Assembly: GCA_964555935.1 (NCBI GenBank)
Contig: CAZKUN010000033.1
Location: forward strand, 1-52,261
Length of the DNA: 52,261 bases
Source: CAZKUN01 sp964555935
GTDB lineage: Bacteria > Armatimonadota > Zipacnadia > Zipacnadales > VGFC01
Reading direction: 5' to 3'
Shown: positions 18,165-26,207 of the stretch, in pieces
Layout: every line of letters begins with the position of its first letter
Numbering within the stretch: the first letter of the stretch is position 1
The notes under the pieces: generated by a model
What the model was told of the DNA's origin: nothing
Database searches by the model: none
The model's input: the letters and a program-made list of their open reading frames with translations, nothing else
Made by a program: the position numbers and the translations under genes

Positions 18165-18343
18165 GTTTGAGCTTCGTCGCCGGCAGGCTTGGCGGCCTCC
18201 AGTTTGGCAAGCAGATCCGCCTCTGCCTCGCTGAGGTACCGATTGCCCGTGGCATAGAGCGGGCGAGTTGCCCGCTCGGACCAGCGGAGCAGTATCTCCA
18301 CCTCATCCAACGTCAGATCCAGCACCACGCGGTCGGATGCCAT
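18161..18343 (-). CDS. Small 60-residue hypothetical protein
   Basis: The 60 residues are acidic and helical, with VLDLTLDEVEILLRWSER and YLSEAEADLLAKLEAAKP. There is no signal peptide or membrane helix. It sits between the NhaD-like transporter (16 bases upstream) and the CAP gene, with an ATGA overlap at its end, which argues that it is really translated. The hydrophobic faces of both helices suggest a small binding module; DxTxxExxxLL patterns like this occur in many short uncharacterised proteins. No family is recognised and no function is proposed. Confidence 0.55.
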   Translation of the reverse strand: MASDRVVLDLTLDEVEILLRWSERATRPLYATGNRYLSEAEADLLAKLEAAKPAGDEAQT

Positions 18344-18359
18344 TGCCGACTCTCTGTCG

Positions 18360-19721
18360 TCAACGCAGGAATATCAACCACACGTACACGGCCGCAATCG
18401 CTACGGTGAGCAGCGTTATGGGGACGCCGTACTTCATGAAACGGATGAACGAGATCGGGTGTCCCGCGCCCGAGGCGATTCCCGCCACCACGACATTCGC
18501 GGAGGCGCCAACGAGCGTCATGTTTCCACCAAAGCACGCGCCGAGCGAGAGCGCCCACCAAAGCGGGATGATCTTCTCGTGATGAAGCCCCGCAAGGCCC
18601 GTCGCGCCGCCCGTGACTTCCGAGTGAGCGATGTCGACCACGAGCGAGTTCATCGTCGCGACGAACGGGATGTTGTCGACGATTCCCGAGGCGATGGCCG
18701 ACAGCCACAGGATCAGCATCGTCATCGTCGGCGTCTCGCCGCCAGTGAGATCGAGCGCCCCGCTCGCGAGCATCTTTACCACGCCGACCTTCACGAGCCC
18801 GCTCACCATAATGAACAGACCGATGAAGAAGAAGATCGTCGGCCACTCAACTTCCTCGAGGATCTTCGTGGGTTTTCGCCCGTAGAGGATGAGCAGCAGC
18901 GCCGCCCCGGACAGGGCGATCGTAGCTGGTTCCAGGTGCATCGACCCGTGTGCCAGGAAGCCGGTCATCGTCAGCCCGATGACGGCCCCGCACTTGATGA
19001 GAAGCGGCTTGTCCTGGATGGTCTGCGATTCGTCGAAGCTCATGATCCGCTGACGCAGCTCGTCGCTCACCTGCAGGCGCTTGCCAAACACAAGCTTGAC
19101 GACGCCCGCATAGGCTAAGAAGGCGACGCAGCACACCGGCCCATTGATCTTGATGAAGTCCAAGAACGAAAACTGCGCGACCGAGGCGATCATGATGTTT
19201 GGCGGGTCGCCGATCAGCGTCGCCGTGCCGCCGATGTTCGAGGCCAAGATGGCGCAGATCAGAAACGGTACCGGATCGAGTTCGAGCTGTCGGCAGATGA
19301 CGATGATGACCGGCGCGATCAGCAGCACGGTCGTCACGTTATCGAGCAGCGCCGAGAGGACCGCTGTGATCAGCGACATGATCATCAGTATGGCCATCGG
19401 GCGACCTTTGGCGATCTTCGCGGACCGAATGGCAATCCACTCGAAGATCCCGGTCTCCCTCGTAATGGCGACGATGATCATCATGCCGACCAGCAGCAGG
19501 ATCGTGTTCCAGTCGACGCCCTCGATCTCGACTCTCCCGGCCACGCCGTGCACGCCGTGGAGCGCCTCCTGCTGGGTCAGGATGTCGACCCCGAACCCTC
19601 CGAGCAGCAGCATCAGCGTCGCGCCCGCGAGCGCGACGGTTGTCTTATGGATCTTCTCGCTGGCGATGAACACGTATGCCCCGACGAAGATCAGTGTGGT
19701 TACGATCTGAATGGTGGTCAT
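18360..19721 (-). CDS. NhaD/ArsB-like (CitMHS, SLC13-superfamily) ion transporter
   Basis: 453 residues from the ATG at 19721, which has AGAAGGA at a good spacing and overlaps the TGA of the CBS gene; a start six codons earlier is less likely. About 11-12 helices are visible. The ion-transporter signatures are the TTVLLIAPVIIVIC and SNIGGTATLIGDPPNIMI stretch (the NxGGTAxLIGDPPNxxxA motif) in the first half, and PFVATMNSLV and GGNMTLVGASANVVVAGIA in the second half. Proteins of this group move Na+/H+, arsenite or dicarboxylates. The GGxxTLIGxxxN motifs on both halves are shared by the group, so substrate is open; NhaD-like Na+/H+ exchange is the best guess. The coupled CBS-domain gene suggests regulation by nucleotide binding. 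Confidence 0.87.
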   Translation of the reverse strand: MTTIQIVTTLIFVGAYVFIASEKIHKTTVALAGATLMLLLGGFGVDILTQQEALHGVHGVAGRVEIEGVDWNTILLLVGMMIIVAITRETGIFEWIAIRSAKIAKGRPMAILMIMSLITAVLSALLDNVTTVLLIAPVIIVICRQLELDPVPFLICAILASNIGGTATLIGDPPNIMIASVAQFSFLDFIKINGPVCCVAFLAYAGVVKLVFGKRLQVSDELRQRIMSFDESQTIQDKPLLIKCGAVIGLTMTGFLAHGSMHLEPATIALSGAALLLILYGRKPTKILEEVEWPTIFFFIGLFIMVSGLVKVGVVKMLASGALDLTGGETPTMTMLILWLSAIASGIVDNIPFVATMNSLVVDIAHSEVTGGATGLAGLHHEKIIPLWWALSLGACFGGNMTLVGASANVVVAGIASGAGHPISFIRFMKYGVPITLLTVAIAAVYVWLIFLR

Positions 19722-20194
19722 GAATCCTTCTCTGGGCACGAATCCACGGCTGGTTGGACTATGGCGCGGACTACGTCGCCCCGGGACACAATACCGACGA
19801 GCTTGCCGTCCTCGACGACGACCACGCGCCTGGCCTGCTCGGCCAGCATGATCCGCGCGATCTCAGCGACGGGCTCGGTTTGCGGGACCTGCGGGAGATA
19901 CCCCTCGCGCATGAACGCCTCAACGGGCGTGTCCGCGAGGCAGTCCGAGCCGCCCCCGGCCGGGAAGAAGCCCGCGTCCTCCGGGAGGAAACTCAGATCC
20001 ACGTCGTCCAGGTAGGCGGGCAACGCGAGTCGGATCAGGTCCTGGAACGAGACAACGCCCACGACCACTCCATCTTCCGAAACGACCGGGATTGCGCCGC
20101 GCCCAGTCCTGAGGAGCAGTTCAGCAGCTTCCTTCGCGGACGCGTCAGGGCGTACTGACAGCACTTCGCGTGTCATGATGTCTCGAGCAACCAT
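19718..20194 (-). CDS. CBS-domain pair protein
   Basis: 158 residues made of two CBS domains: DIMTREVLSVRPDASAKEAA with GAIPVVSEDGVVVGVVSFQD (about 5-55), and PVEAFMREGYLPQVPQTEPV with RRVVVVEDGKLVGIVSRGDV (about 90-145). A 35-residue insert between them contains LDDVDLSFLPEDAGFFPAGG. CBS pairs bind adenine nucleotides and usually control an attached or neighbouring enzyme or transporter. Here the TGA overlaps the start of the NhaD-like transporter, so that transporter is the likely partner. The ATG has AAGGAGA seven bases upstream. It acts in the cytoplasm, having no signal or membrane segment. Confidence 0.9.
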   Translation of the reverse strand: MVARDIMTREVLSVRPDASAKEAAELLLRTGRGAIPVVSEDGVVVGVVSFQDLIRLALPAYLDDVDLSFLPEDAGFFPAGGGSDCLADTPVEAFMREGYLPQVPQTEPVAEIARIMLAEQARRVVVVEDGKLVGIVSRGDVVRAIVQPAVDSCPEKDS

Positions 20195-20214
20195 GTCGCG
20201 GTCTCCTTCGCTTG

Positions 20215-20640
20215 CTAACGGATCATCTCGGGCATCATCAAGCCGAGTTCGCGCTCAGCCGACGCCGGCGAGTCCGATGCGTGCACTGTATTTCGGCCCC
20301 CGTCGAGGCCCAGGTCAGCGCGAATCGTGCCCGGCGTGGCCTCGAGCGGATTCGTCTTCCCTACGATCTGCCGCGCGCGAGCGATTGCGTCATTACGCTC
20401 GAGGGCCAGAAGCGCCACGGGGCTCGAGGTCATGAATTCGACCAAGCCGTCATAGAAGTCCTTGCCCGCGTGCTCCTGGTAGAACTCGCCGGCAAGCTCG
20501 TCGGTCAATTGGATGCACCGCAGACCGACGACCGAGAAGTCGGCCGCCTCAAACCTCGAGATGATCTCGCCGACCAAGCCTCGCTGGAAGCCATCGGGTT
20601 TGACAATGATGAGCGTCTGTTGGACGTCACTGCTGGCCAT
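20215..20640 (-). CDS. ndk: Nucleoside diphosphate kinase
   Basis: 141 residues, the standard length. TLIIVKPDGFQRGLVGEIIS gives the N-terminal nucleotide-binding lysine (Lys14), and GRNTVHASDSPASAERE contains the phospho-accepting His120 in the NxxHGSDS-type signature (here HASDS). It transfers the gamma-phosphate between nucleoside triphosphates and diphosphates. The ATG at 20640 is preceded by GGAG six bases away; a longer reading from 20694 would add low-complexity residues and is rejected. It lies 31 bases after the fumarase beta gene in a housekeeping run. Confidence 0.97.
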   Translation of the reverse strand: MASSDVQQTLIIVKPDGFQRGLVGEIISRFEAADFSVVGLRCIQLTDELAGEFYQEHAGKDFYDGLVEFMTSSPVALLALERNDAIARARQIVGKTNPLEATPGTIRADLGLDGGRNTVHASDSPASAERELGLMMPEMIR

Positions 20641-20671
20641 GACATCTCCATTCCGCGCCTCCGCGGAAAGC

Positions 20672-21217
20672 TCACGCAAAGGCGCTGTCGCCAACGGAAT
20701 CGTAAGCCACGATAGCCGGGAAATCCTCCACGGTCAGCTTGCGGATCGCTTCGGGCCCGAGTTCGGGGAATGCGACGACTTCGCATTCGCTGATCGTCTC
20801 GCCCAGCAACGCGCCGGCCCCGCCGACGGCCGCCAGGTAGACCGCCCCATGCTCGACGAGCGCCTGCTGCAACTCATCGCTACGGGGCCCCTTGCCAATC
20901 GTCGCGCGAACGCCCATCGCGTGCAACGCGGGCGCGTAGGCATCCATCCGCGATGACGTCGTAGGCCCGGCCGATCCGATCACGCGTCCGGGCGGAGCAG
21001 GCGTCGGGCCGCAGTAGTAGATGATCGCGCCATCGAGATCGACCGGGAGGGGCTCGCCGGATTCGACCATGGCAATCAGCCGGGCATGCGCCGCGTCGCG
21101 GGCGGTGAAGACCGTCCCGCTGATGAGAACACGCTGACCGGCGCGAAGCTCGCACGCCTCGTCAGCGCCTAGCGGCGCCTGCAACCGCGCGAGGGGCGAG
21201 TTGGTTTCTTGGGTCAT
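20672..21217 (-). CDS. Class I fumarate hydratase, beta subunit (two-subunit type)
   Basis: 181 residues starting at the ATG 21217, which overlaps the alpha-subunit TGA. GQRVLISGTVFTARDAAHAR, GAIIYYCGPTPAPPGRVIGSAGPTTSSRMDAYA and GKGPRSDELQQALVEHG followed by YLAAVGGAGALLGETI are the conserved blocks of the fumarase/tartrate dehydratase C-terminal (beta) domain. With the alpha subunit it makes the oxygen-sensitive [4Fe-4S] hydratase that interconverts fumarate and (S)-malate. L-tartrate dehydratase has the same architecture, but the neighbouring malate and isocitrate dehydrogenases favour fumarase. The split into two genes is usual in many anaerobic and deep-branching bacteria and in archaea. 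Confidence 0.92.
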   Translation of the reverse strand: MTQETNSPLARLQAPLGADEACELRAGQRVLISGTVFTARDAAHARLIAMVESGEPLPVDLDGAIIYYCGPTPAPPGRVIGSAGPTTSSRMDAYAPALHAMGVRATIGKGPRSDELQQALVEHGAVYLAAVGGAGALLGETISECEVVAFPELGPEAIRKLTVEDFPAIVAYDSVGDSAFA

Positions 21218-22062
21218 AGCTCCACCGTCTTGTGGCGCGCCGAATGGCACTGCACGTTCATCGCGACAGGCAGGCTCGCGATGTGGCAGGGGGACGATTC
21301 GACATGCACGGCTAGCGCTGTCGTATCGCCTCGGAGCCCCATGGGCCCGACGCCGGTTGCGTTGACCGCCGCCAGCAAGTCGGCCTCCAGTTGGGCGAGT
21401 TCGGGATCTGCATGCGGCTCGCCAACAGTTCGCACGATAGCAGCCTTCTTGGCGATGACGGCAGCGTGCTCGAAGGAGCCGCCGACGCCCACGCCGAGAA
21501 TGAGCGGCGGACACGGCCGGCCACCGGCTTCCTGAATCCGCGCGACGACAGCGTCGATGATGCCCTGGCGGCCTTGCGAGGGCGTGAGCATCCACACCGC
21601 GCTCATGTTCTCACAGCCGCCGCCTTTGGGCGCGACGACCAGCTTCAGCCCGTCGCCTTGGACCAATGTCACGTGAACGACGGCCGGGGTATTGTCGCCA
21701 GTGTTGCTTGCGCGATCCAGCGGGTTCGCGAGCATCGATTTGCGAAGATAGCCCGCCTCGTAGCCGCCGCGAATGCCGTCATCGATCGCATCGGCCAGCG
21801 TTCCGCCGGTGATCCGCGCGTCCTGACCGACCTCGGCGAAGACGACGACGAGACCGCAGTCCTGACACAGCGGCAGCCCCGTCTCCGGCGAGAGGTCTGC
21901 GTTGCGCAGGATGTCGGCGAGAATCTCCCGAGCGCGTGCGTTGCTGTCGGTCTGAGCAGCGTGCTCGAGCGCCCGTCGGACGTCAAGGGGCAGCACGAGG
22001 TTCGCCTCGCGACACGCGCCGGCGACCCGCTCAGCAATCAGCTCCCGCGCAATCTCGCGCAT
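21214..22062 (-). CDS. Class I fumarate hydratase, alpha subunit (two-subunit type)
   Basis: 282 residues. LPLCQDCGLVVVFAEVG holds the first cluster cysteine (normally PxCQDTG), then GGYEAGYLRKSMLANPLDRAS, NTGDNTPAVVHV, the KGGGCENMSAVWMLTPS block and PCHIASLPVAMNVQCHSAR with the last cluster cysteines. The [4Fe-4S] cluster binds substrate directly. The Cys in QDCG and in GGGCENMS replaces residues usually Thr and Ser, giving two extra cysteines near the site; the significance is unknown. It starts 4 bases after mdh and is coupled to the beta subunit by an ATGA overlap. Confidence 0.93.
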   Translation of the reverse strand: MREIARELIAERVAGACREANLVLPLDVRRALEHAAQTDSNARAREILADILRNADLSPETGLPLCQDCGLVVVFAEVGQDARITGGTLADAIDDGIRGGYEAGYLRKSMLANPLDRASNTGDNTPAVVHVTLVQGDGLKLVVAPKGGGCENMSAVWMLTPSQGRQGIIDAVVARIQEAGGRPCPPLILGVGVGGSFEHAAVIAKKAAIVRTVGEPHADPELAQLEADLLAAVNATGVGPMGLRGDTTALAVHVESSPCHIASLPVAMNVQCHSARHKTVEL

Positions 22063-22066
22063 GGGG

Positions 22067-23002
22067 CTACTCGGAGCCTTTCATAGCGTTCCAGCCCTGG
22101 ATCGCCTCTTCTACGTGCGCGCCGGATCCTCGGAGAGCTGTCAACTCGTCGGCGGTGAGGTCGATCTCAATGATCTCCTCAACTCCGCGGGCGCCGAGCT
22201 TCACCGGGACGCCGATGAAGATGTTGCGGATGCCATACTGGCCCGTGACGTAGGCGCAGGCCGGTAGTATGCGGTTCTCGTTGCGCAGGATCGACGAGAC
22301 CATCTGCGTGACCGCCGCGGCCGGGGCGTAGTAGGCTGAGCCTGTCTTGAGCAGGCCGACGATCTCCGCGCCGCCGTCACGAGTGCGCTGCACGAGCCGG
22401 GCGATGGTGTCGTCATCGAGCAACTGCGTGACGGGTACGCCCGAGACGCTGGCTTGGCTTGCGAGCGGCACCATCGAATCGCCGTGCCCGCCGAGGACCA
22501 TTGCCGAGACATCCTCGGGCGAGCAACCGGCTTCCATCGCGATGAACGTGCGGAACCGCGCCGTGTCGAGGACGCCGGCCATACCCATCACTCGCTGCGT
22601 GGGGAAGCCGGATGTCTCGTGGAAGATGTGAGTCGTCACGTCGAGCGGATTCGAGACCACTATCACGATCGCGTCGGGAGCGGCTTGCCAGATGTTCGTG
22701 GCGACATCGGCCATGATGTTCCCGTTGATCTTCAGCAGATCATCGCGCGACATCCCCGGCTTGCGCGCCACGCCGGCCGTCACGACGACGATGTCGGAAC
22801 CCTCGGCTGGTCCGTAATCCGTTCCACCCGTGATCGAACACGAGTGCCCGAGGATCGGCGCCGCCTCGGCCATGTCGAGGGCCTTGCCTGCGGCGAGACC
22901 GTCGACGACATCAACGAGATACACGTCGGCCAGTCCCTCCTGCAGAATGTACTCGGCCGTCGTCGCGCCAACGTTTCCCGCACCGACAACTGTCGCTTTC
23001 AT
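22067..23002 (-). CDS. mdh: Malate dehydrogenase, LDH-like type
   Basis: 311 residues from the ATG at 23002 behind GGAGG. GAGNVGATTAEYIL is the NAD-binding glycine motif, DVVDG places the acidic residue that selects NAD, RKPGMSRDDLLKINGNI carries the substrate-binding arginines on the mobile loop, VSNPLDV follows, and GGHGDSMVPL contains the catalytic His173. The Arg-Lys-Pro-Gly-Met loop is typical of malate rather than lactate dehydrogenase. It oxidises malate to oxaloacetate and is directly upstream of the fumarase subunits. The gene diverges from the HELSH-motif membrane protein, with only about 40 bases between the start codons. Confidence 0.96.
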   Translation of the reverse strand: MKATVVGAGNVGATTAEYILQEGLADVYLVDVVDGLAAGKALDMAEAAPILGHSCSITGGTDYGPAEGSDIVVVTAGVARKPGMSRDDLLKINGNIMADVATNIWQAAPDAIVIVVSNPLDVTTHIFHETSGFPTQRVMGMAGVLDTARFRTFIAMEAGCSPEDVSAMVLGGHGDSMVPLASQASVSGVPVTQLLDDDTIARLVQRTRDGGAEIVGLLKTGSAYYAPAAAVTQMVSSILRNENRILPACAYVTGQYGIRNIFIGVPVKLGARGVEEIIEIDLTADELTALRGSGAHVEEAIQGWNAMKGSE

Positions 23003-23027
23003 CTGGTGAGCCTCCGCCTGATTGGCG

Positions 23028-23036
23028 TGGTATAAT
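23028..23036 (+). promoter_or_regulatory. Extended -10 promoter predicting a leaderless mRNA
   Basis: TGGTATAAT is a perfect TGn-TATAAT extended -10 element, with no recognisable -35 box. Transcription should start about seven bases after the TATAAT, at 23042-23043, which is the A of the ATG at 23043. The mRNA would therefore have no, or almost no, 5' leader and no Shine-Dalgarno. Confidence 0.65.
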
Positions 23037-23042
23037 GCGCCC

Positions 23043-23840
23043 ATGACGCCGCACTCGCTCGCCACGGGGCTGGGCATCGTCGCGGCCCAAACAGTCCTGC
23101 TCTATCTCATCTCGCGCCGCCTGCTGCTCGGGCTCGTGCTCGGCACTTTGGCCTCGCACGCGCGGGGATGGCTGGGGCGCGCGTTGATCAATGTCCTGCG
23201 ACTGCCGGGCAACCTGCTGCACGAGCTTAGCCATGCCGCCGGGTACATCGTCAGCGGCTACACCATCCGGGAACTAGGCACGTGCCTGTCGGACAGTGAG
23301 GGCCGAGGCTACTGCGAGCCCGGCAAGCCGTGGTCGCCCGTCCACTGGATGCCGCTCGCCGCGGCCATCGCCGCCGCCGCTCCGCTGTTTACCGGTGCGC
23401 TCGCGCTGCGAGTGGTGGCGTATTCGCTCGAGGTCGATCTTCCCGCCGCCGACGTGGCCAGCGAGGGTTTGGCGTCCGCCGCCGAACACATCACCACGGA
23501 CATCCGCCACTTCATCACGGGCATGGACTGGGGCGCGTGGCAGACGTACGCGTTCTGGTACTTCGCGCTCAGCATCGGCACCGAACTCGCCCCAAGCGAT
23601 GTCGACATCCGCAAGGGCGGCCTGGTCATCGCGTTGCTCGTCGGGCTGCTGGTGCTGACGATCTACGCCGTCCCGCATGCGAGCATCCACCCCGAACTCG
23701 GCGAGGCCTTCTACAATGCGCTCCGCTACGTGCTATCGAGCTTGTCGACCGCGCTGTTCGCCGGTCTTATCGGCTGTGGACTCGTCGGCGCAGTCGGGGG
23801 CATCATCGCGGCGACCGTAGGTCGACCGAAGCGACGCTAG
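23043..23840 (+). CDS. M50B-like HELSH-motif membrane protein
   Basis: 265 residues. A first helix (about 8-32) is followed by NLLHELSHAAGYIVSGYTIREL, in which HELSH (residues 60-64) is an HExxH zinc motif in a hydrophobic segment, as in site-2-protease-like M50B proteins. Further helices lie near 105-128, 170-185, 195-215 and 235-258. The usual second motif (NPDG-like, or a distant Asp ligand) is not obvious, so it could be an inactive or non-peptidase relative; DIRHFITGMDWGAW holds a possible Asp. Intramembrane proteases of this fold cut membrane-anchored regulators. It is isolated between two minus-strand metabolic genes and overlaps the end of the isocitrate dehydrogenase by 4 bases. Confidence 0.6.
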   Translation: MTPHSLATGLGIVAAQTVLLYLISRRLLLGLVLGTLASHARGWLGRALINVLRLPGNLLHELSHAAGYIVSGYTIRELGTCLSDSEGRGYCEPGKPWSPVHWMPLAAAIAAAAPLFTGALALRVVAYSLEVDLPAADVASEGLASAAEHITTDIRHFITGMDWGAWQTYAFWYFALSIGTELAPSDVDIRKGGLVIALLVGLLVLTIYAVPHASIHPELGEAFYNALRYVLSSLSTALFAGLIGCGLVGAVGGIIAATVGRPKRR

Positions 23841-24922
23841 GCCATCGCCTCGCAGATCGCGTCGGCCATCTCCGCGGTCCCGACCGCGGTCGGATCATCG
23901 CGGTTGGGTTTCATGTCGTACGTGACATCCTTGCCCTCGGCAATTACGTTCGCCACGGCGTTCTCAAGCTTGTCGGCAGCATCTGTCTCGCCCAGGTGAC
24001 GCAGCATCAATACCCCGGACAGAACCGTCGCCGTGGGGTTAACTTTATTCTGGCCCTTGTACTTCGGCGCGCTACCGTGAGTGGGCTCGAACACGGCGCA
24101 GTTCTCCCCGATGTTCCCGCCTGGCGCGACGCCAAGACCGCCGACCAGCCCGCAGGCAAGATCGCTCACGATGTCGCCGTAGAGGTTCGGGAGGACCAGC
24201 ACGTCATACAGTTCCGGCTTTTGCACGAGCTGCATGCACATGTTGTCGACGATGCGCTCCTCAAACTCGACGCCGCTGTCGGCGAACTCCGCGCCCACGC
24301 GCTCGGCGACGGCGAGGAACAGGCCGTCGGTCTCCTTCATGATGTTGGCTTTGTGCACGGCCGTGACTTTCCTCCGGCCGTTGGCGACCGCGTATTCGAA
24401 CGCATAGCGCACGATGCGCTCGCTGCCGAAGGTCGAGATCGGCTTTATCGAAATCGCCGATCCCTGCCGAATGGTCTGGTCGCTCCGCTTCTCGATTTCG
24501 CCAATCAGTCCAAGGCAGCCGTCCGTCTCAGCCTTGAATTCGATGCCGGCGTAGAGATCTTCCGTGTTCTCACGCACGACGACGATATCGGCTTCGGGGT
24601 AGCGGCTGCGGGCGCCCTCATAGTGTTTGCAGGGCCGGACGCAGGCGTAGAGATCGAGTTCTTTGCGCAGCGCCACGTTGACCGACCGAAAGCCCTTGCC
24701 AACCGGCGTCGTGATCGGGCCCTTCAGCGCGATGCCGTTCGCCCGGATCGAGTCAAGCACGTGCTCGGGCAAGGGCGTTCCAAACTCATCCATCACGTCG
24801 ATGCCGGCATTCAGGACTTCCCAATCGACCTCAACGCCGGTCGCGTCTACGCACCGGCGAGCAGCCGCGGACACGTCGGGACCGGTGCCGTCGCCAGGGA
24901 TTAGCGTAACTCTGTAGGCCAT
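23837..24922 (-). CDS. NAD-dependent isocitrate dehydrogenase (IDH/IPMDH family)
   Basis: 361 residues. The beta-decarboxylating dehydrogenase blocks are in order: LIPGDGTGPDV, GPITTPVGKGFRSVNVALRKELDLYACVRP, DIVVVRENTEDLYAGIEF, VTAVHKANIMKETDGLF, DNMCMQLVQKPELYDVLVLPNLYGDIVSDLACGL and PTHGSAPKYKGQNKVNPTATVLS. The SVNVALRKELDLYACVRP segment with an S at the phosphorylatable/substrate site and RENTEDLYAG fits NAD-type isocitrate dehydrogenase (IDH3-like, archaeal and deep-branching bacteria) better than LeuB, which has longer spacing and other residues in that loop. Homoisocitrate dehydrogenase is an alternative. The ATG follows GGAGGAG at a short spacing. With mdh, fumarase and the aminotransferase it makes a TCA-cycle cluster. 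Confidence 0.88.
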   Translation of the reverse strand: MAYRVTLIPGDGTGPDVSAAARRCVDATGVEVDWEVLNAGIDVMDEFGTPLPEHVLDSIRANGIALKGPITTPVGKGFRSVNVALRKELDLYACVRPCKHYEGARSRYPEADIVVVRENTEDLYAGIEFKAETDGCLGLIGEIEKRSDQTIRQGSAISIKPISTFGSERIVRYAFEYAVANGRRKVTAVHKANIMKETDGLFLAVAERVGAEFADSGVEFEERIVDNMCMQLVQKPELYDVLVLPNLYGDIVSDLACGLVGGLGVAPGGNIGENCAVFEPTHGSAPKYKGQNKVNPTATVLSGVLMLRHLGETDAADKLENAVANVIAEGKDVTYDMKPNRDDPTAVGTAEMADAICEAMA

Positions 24923-24960
24923 ATCTCCTCCGTGTCAATCGTCTTGATATCGCGTGGCAG

Positions 24961-24976
24961 CGGGGCACTCGCCCCG
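24961..24976 (-). other. Intercistronic stem-loop between aminotransferase and isocitrate dehydrogenase
   Basis: CGGGGC, a 4-base loop and GCCCCG form a 6-bp GC-only stem about 9 bases past the aminotransferase stop. No U-tract follows, so termination is unlikely. It may be a processing or stability element within the operon, or chance in GC-rich DNA. Confidence 0.3.
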
Positions 24977-24984
24977 TTGGCGTG

Positions 24985-26172
24985 CTACTTCGCCAACGCG
25001 TCCTTCAGGCGCTTGCAGCCCTCAATGATCTCGTCGTCGGAGCAGGCGAAGCTCAAGCGGATGAAGTCATCCGTACCGAACGCGTCGCCCGGAACTGTGC
25101 TGATGAGCGCGTTCGTGAGCAGATACTCGCACATCGCCAGCGATCCGGTAATCTCGCAGCCCCCGACCGTCTTCCCATAGTAGGAGCTGACGTCCGGGAA
25201 GGCGTAGAACGCCCCGCCCGGGGTCCGGCACTCGACACCCGGGATGTCGTTGAGCAGCCCAACGATGAGGTCGCGGCGCTTCGCAAACTCGGCTCTCATT
25301 TCCTCCACGCAATCCTGCGAAGCGTCTAGCGCGTCGGCCGCGGCCTCCATGGCGATCGTGTTCGGGCAGGAGGTCATCTGGCTCTGAAGTTTGCCGGTAG
25401 CCTTGACGAAATCCTCGGGCCCCACCAGCCAGCCAATCCGCCAACCCGTCATCGCGTATGTCTTCGCGACGCCATCGACAATCAGCGTCCGCTTGCGCGC
25501 TTCATCGCCGTACTGAGCGGGGCTGGCGTGTTTGCGGCCATCGTACATGATGTGCTTGTAGATCTCATCGCTGATGATCGTGATATCGCGCCGCACGGCA
25601 AGATCGGCGAGGGCCTCAATGACCTCCGGATCCCAGACCGCGCCGCTCGGGTTGTTCGGGCTGTTGAAGAGGATTGCGACCGTCTTGTCGGTGATCGCGG
25701 CCTCGATGGCCGAGATCTCGGGCACGAAGTCACGTTCCGCTGACCCGGCGACTTCGGTCCACGTGCCCCCAAATAGCCCGATCAGCTCGGCGTAACTGAC
25801 CCAATACGGGGCGGGCAAGACGACGTGGTCGCCCGGGTCGAGCAGCGTGGCAAAGACATTCGTCAACGTGTGTTTGGCGCCGTTGCTGATGGCGACTTCG
25901 GTGGACTTGGTCGCCAATCCGAGATCGCGCTCCGTTGCCGCGGCAATGGCGTTCTTCAGCCGGTCCGTTCCCGAGGCCGCGGTGTACTTGGTGTGTCCAG
26001 CGGCCATGGCCGCGTCTGCCGCCTCGCAGATGTGCGCCGGCGTGGGAAAGTCCGGCTCGCCGAGCGCGAATGAGATGACGTCCTGACCGTCTTTCACCAT
26101 CTGTTTGGCCTTCGTCGCCATGGCGATCGTTGCGGACGGAGCGATGTTCTGAACGCGCTGTGAGATCTTCAT
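24985..26172 (-). CDS. Class I aspartate-type aminotransferase
   Basis: 395 residues from the ATG at 26172, which has AAGGAAG upstream; a start seven codons earlier is rejected. The fold type I markers are FALGEPDFPTP, PAPYWVSYAEL, FNSPNNPSGAVW with the Asn that binds PLP oxygen, SDEIYKHIMYDG (Asp202, Tyr205), and VDGVAKTYAMTGWRIGWLVG with the PLP-binding Lys237. These match the group of aspartate/prephenate aminotransferases (AspC/AatA subgroup 1b). The expected reaction is oxaloacetate plus glutamate to aspartate plus 2-oxoglutarate, consistent with its place next to mdh and isocitrate dehydrogenase. A role on prephenate cannot be excluded. Confidence 0.93.
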   Translation of the reverse strand: MKISQRVQNIAPSATIAMATKAKQMVKDGQDVISFALGEPDFPTPAHICEAADAAMAAGHTKYTAASGTDRLKNAIAAATERDLGLATKSTEVAISNGAKHTLTNVFATLLDPGDHVVLPAPYWVSYAELIGLFGGTWTEVAGSAERDFVPEISAIEAAITDKTVAILFNSPNNPSGAVWDPEVIEALADLAVRRDITIISDEIYKHIMYDGRKHASPAQYGDEARKRTLIVDGVAKTYAMTGWRIGWLVGPEDFVKATGKLQSQMTSCPNTIAMEAAADALDASQDCVEEMRAEFAKRRDLIVGLLNDIPGVECRTPGGAFYAFPDVSSYYGKTVGGCEITGSLAMCEYLLTNALISTVPGDAFGTDDFIRLSFACSDDEIIEGCKRLKDALAK

Positions 26173-26207
26173 CTTCGGTCTTCCTTTCACCAATCGCGCT
26201 TGCGTAC

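Noticed and set aside
23330..24904. Long plus-strand open frame of 524 codons over the isocitrate dehydrogenase and the HELSH gene
   Set aside because: It is antisense to a clearly conserved dehydrogenase and changes from one gene's shadow to another; its composition (Arg, His, Gly) is that of GC-rich complementary frames.
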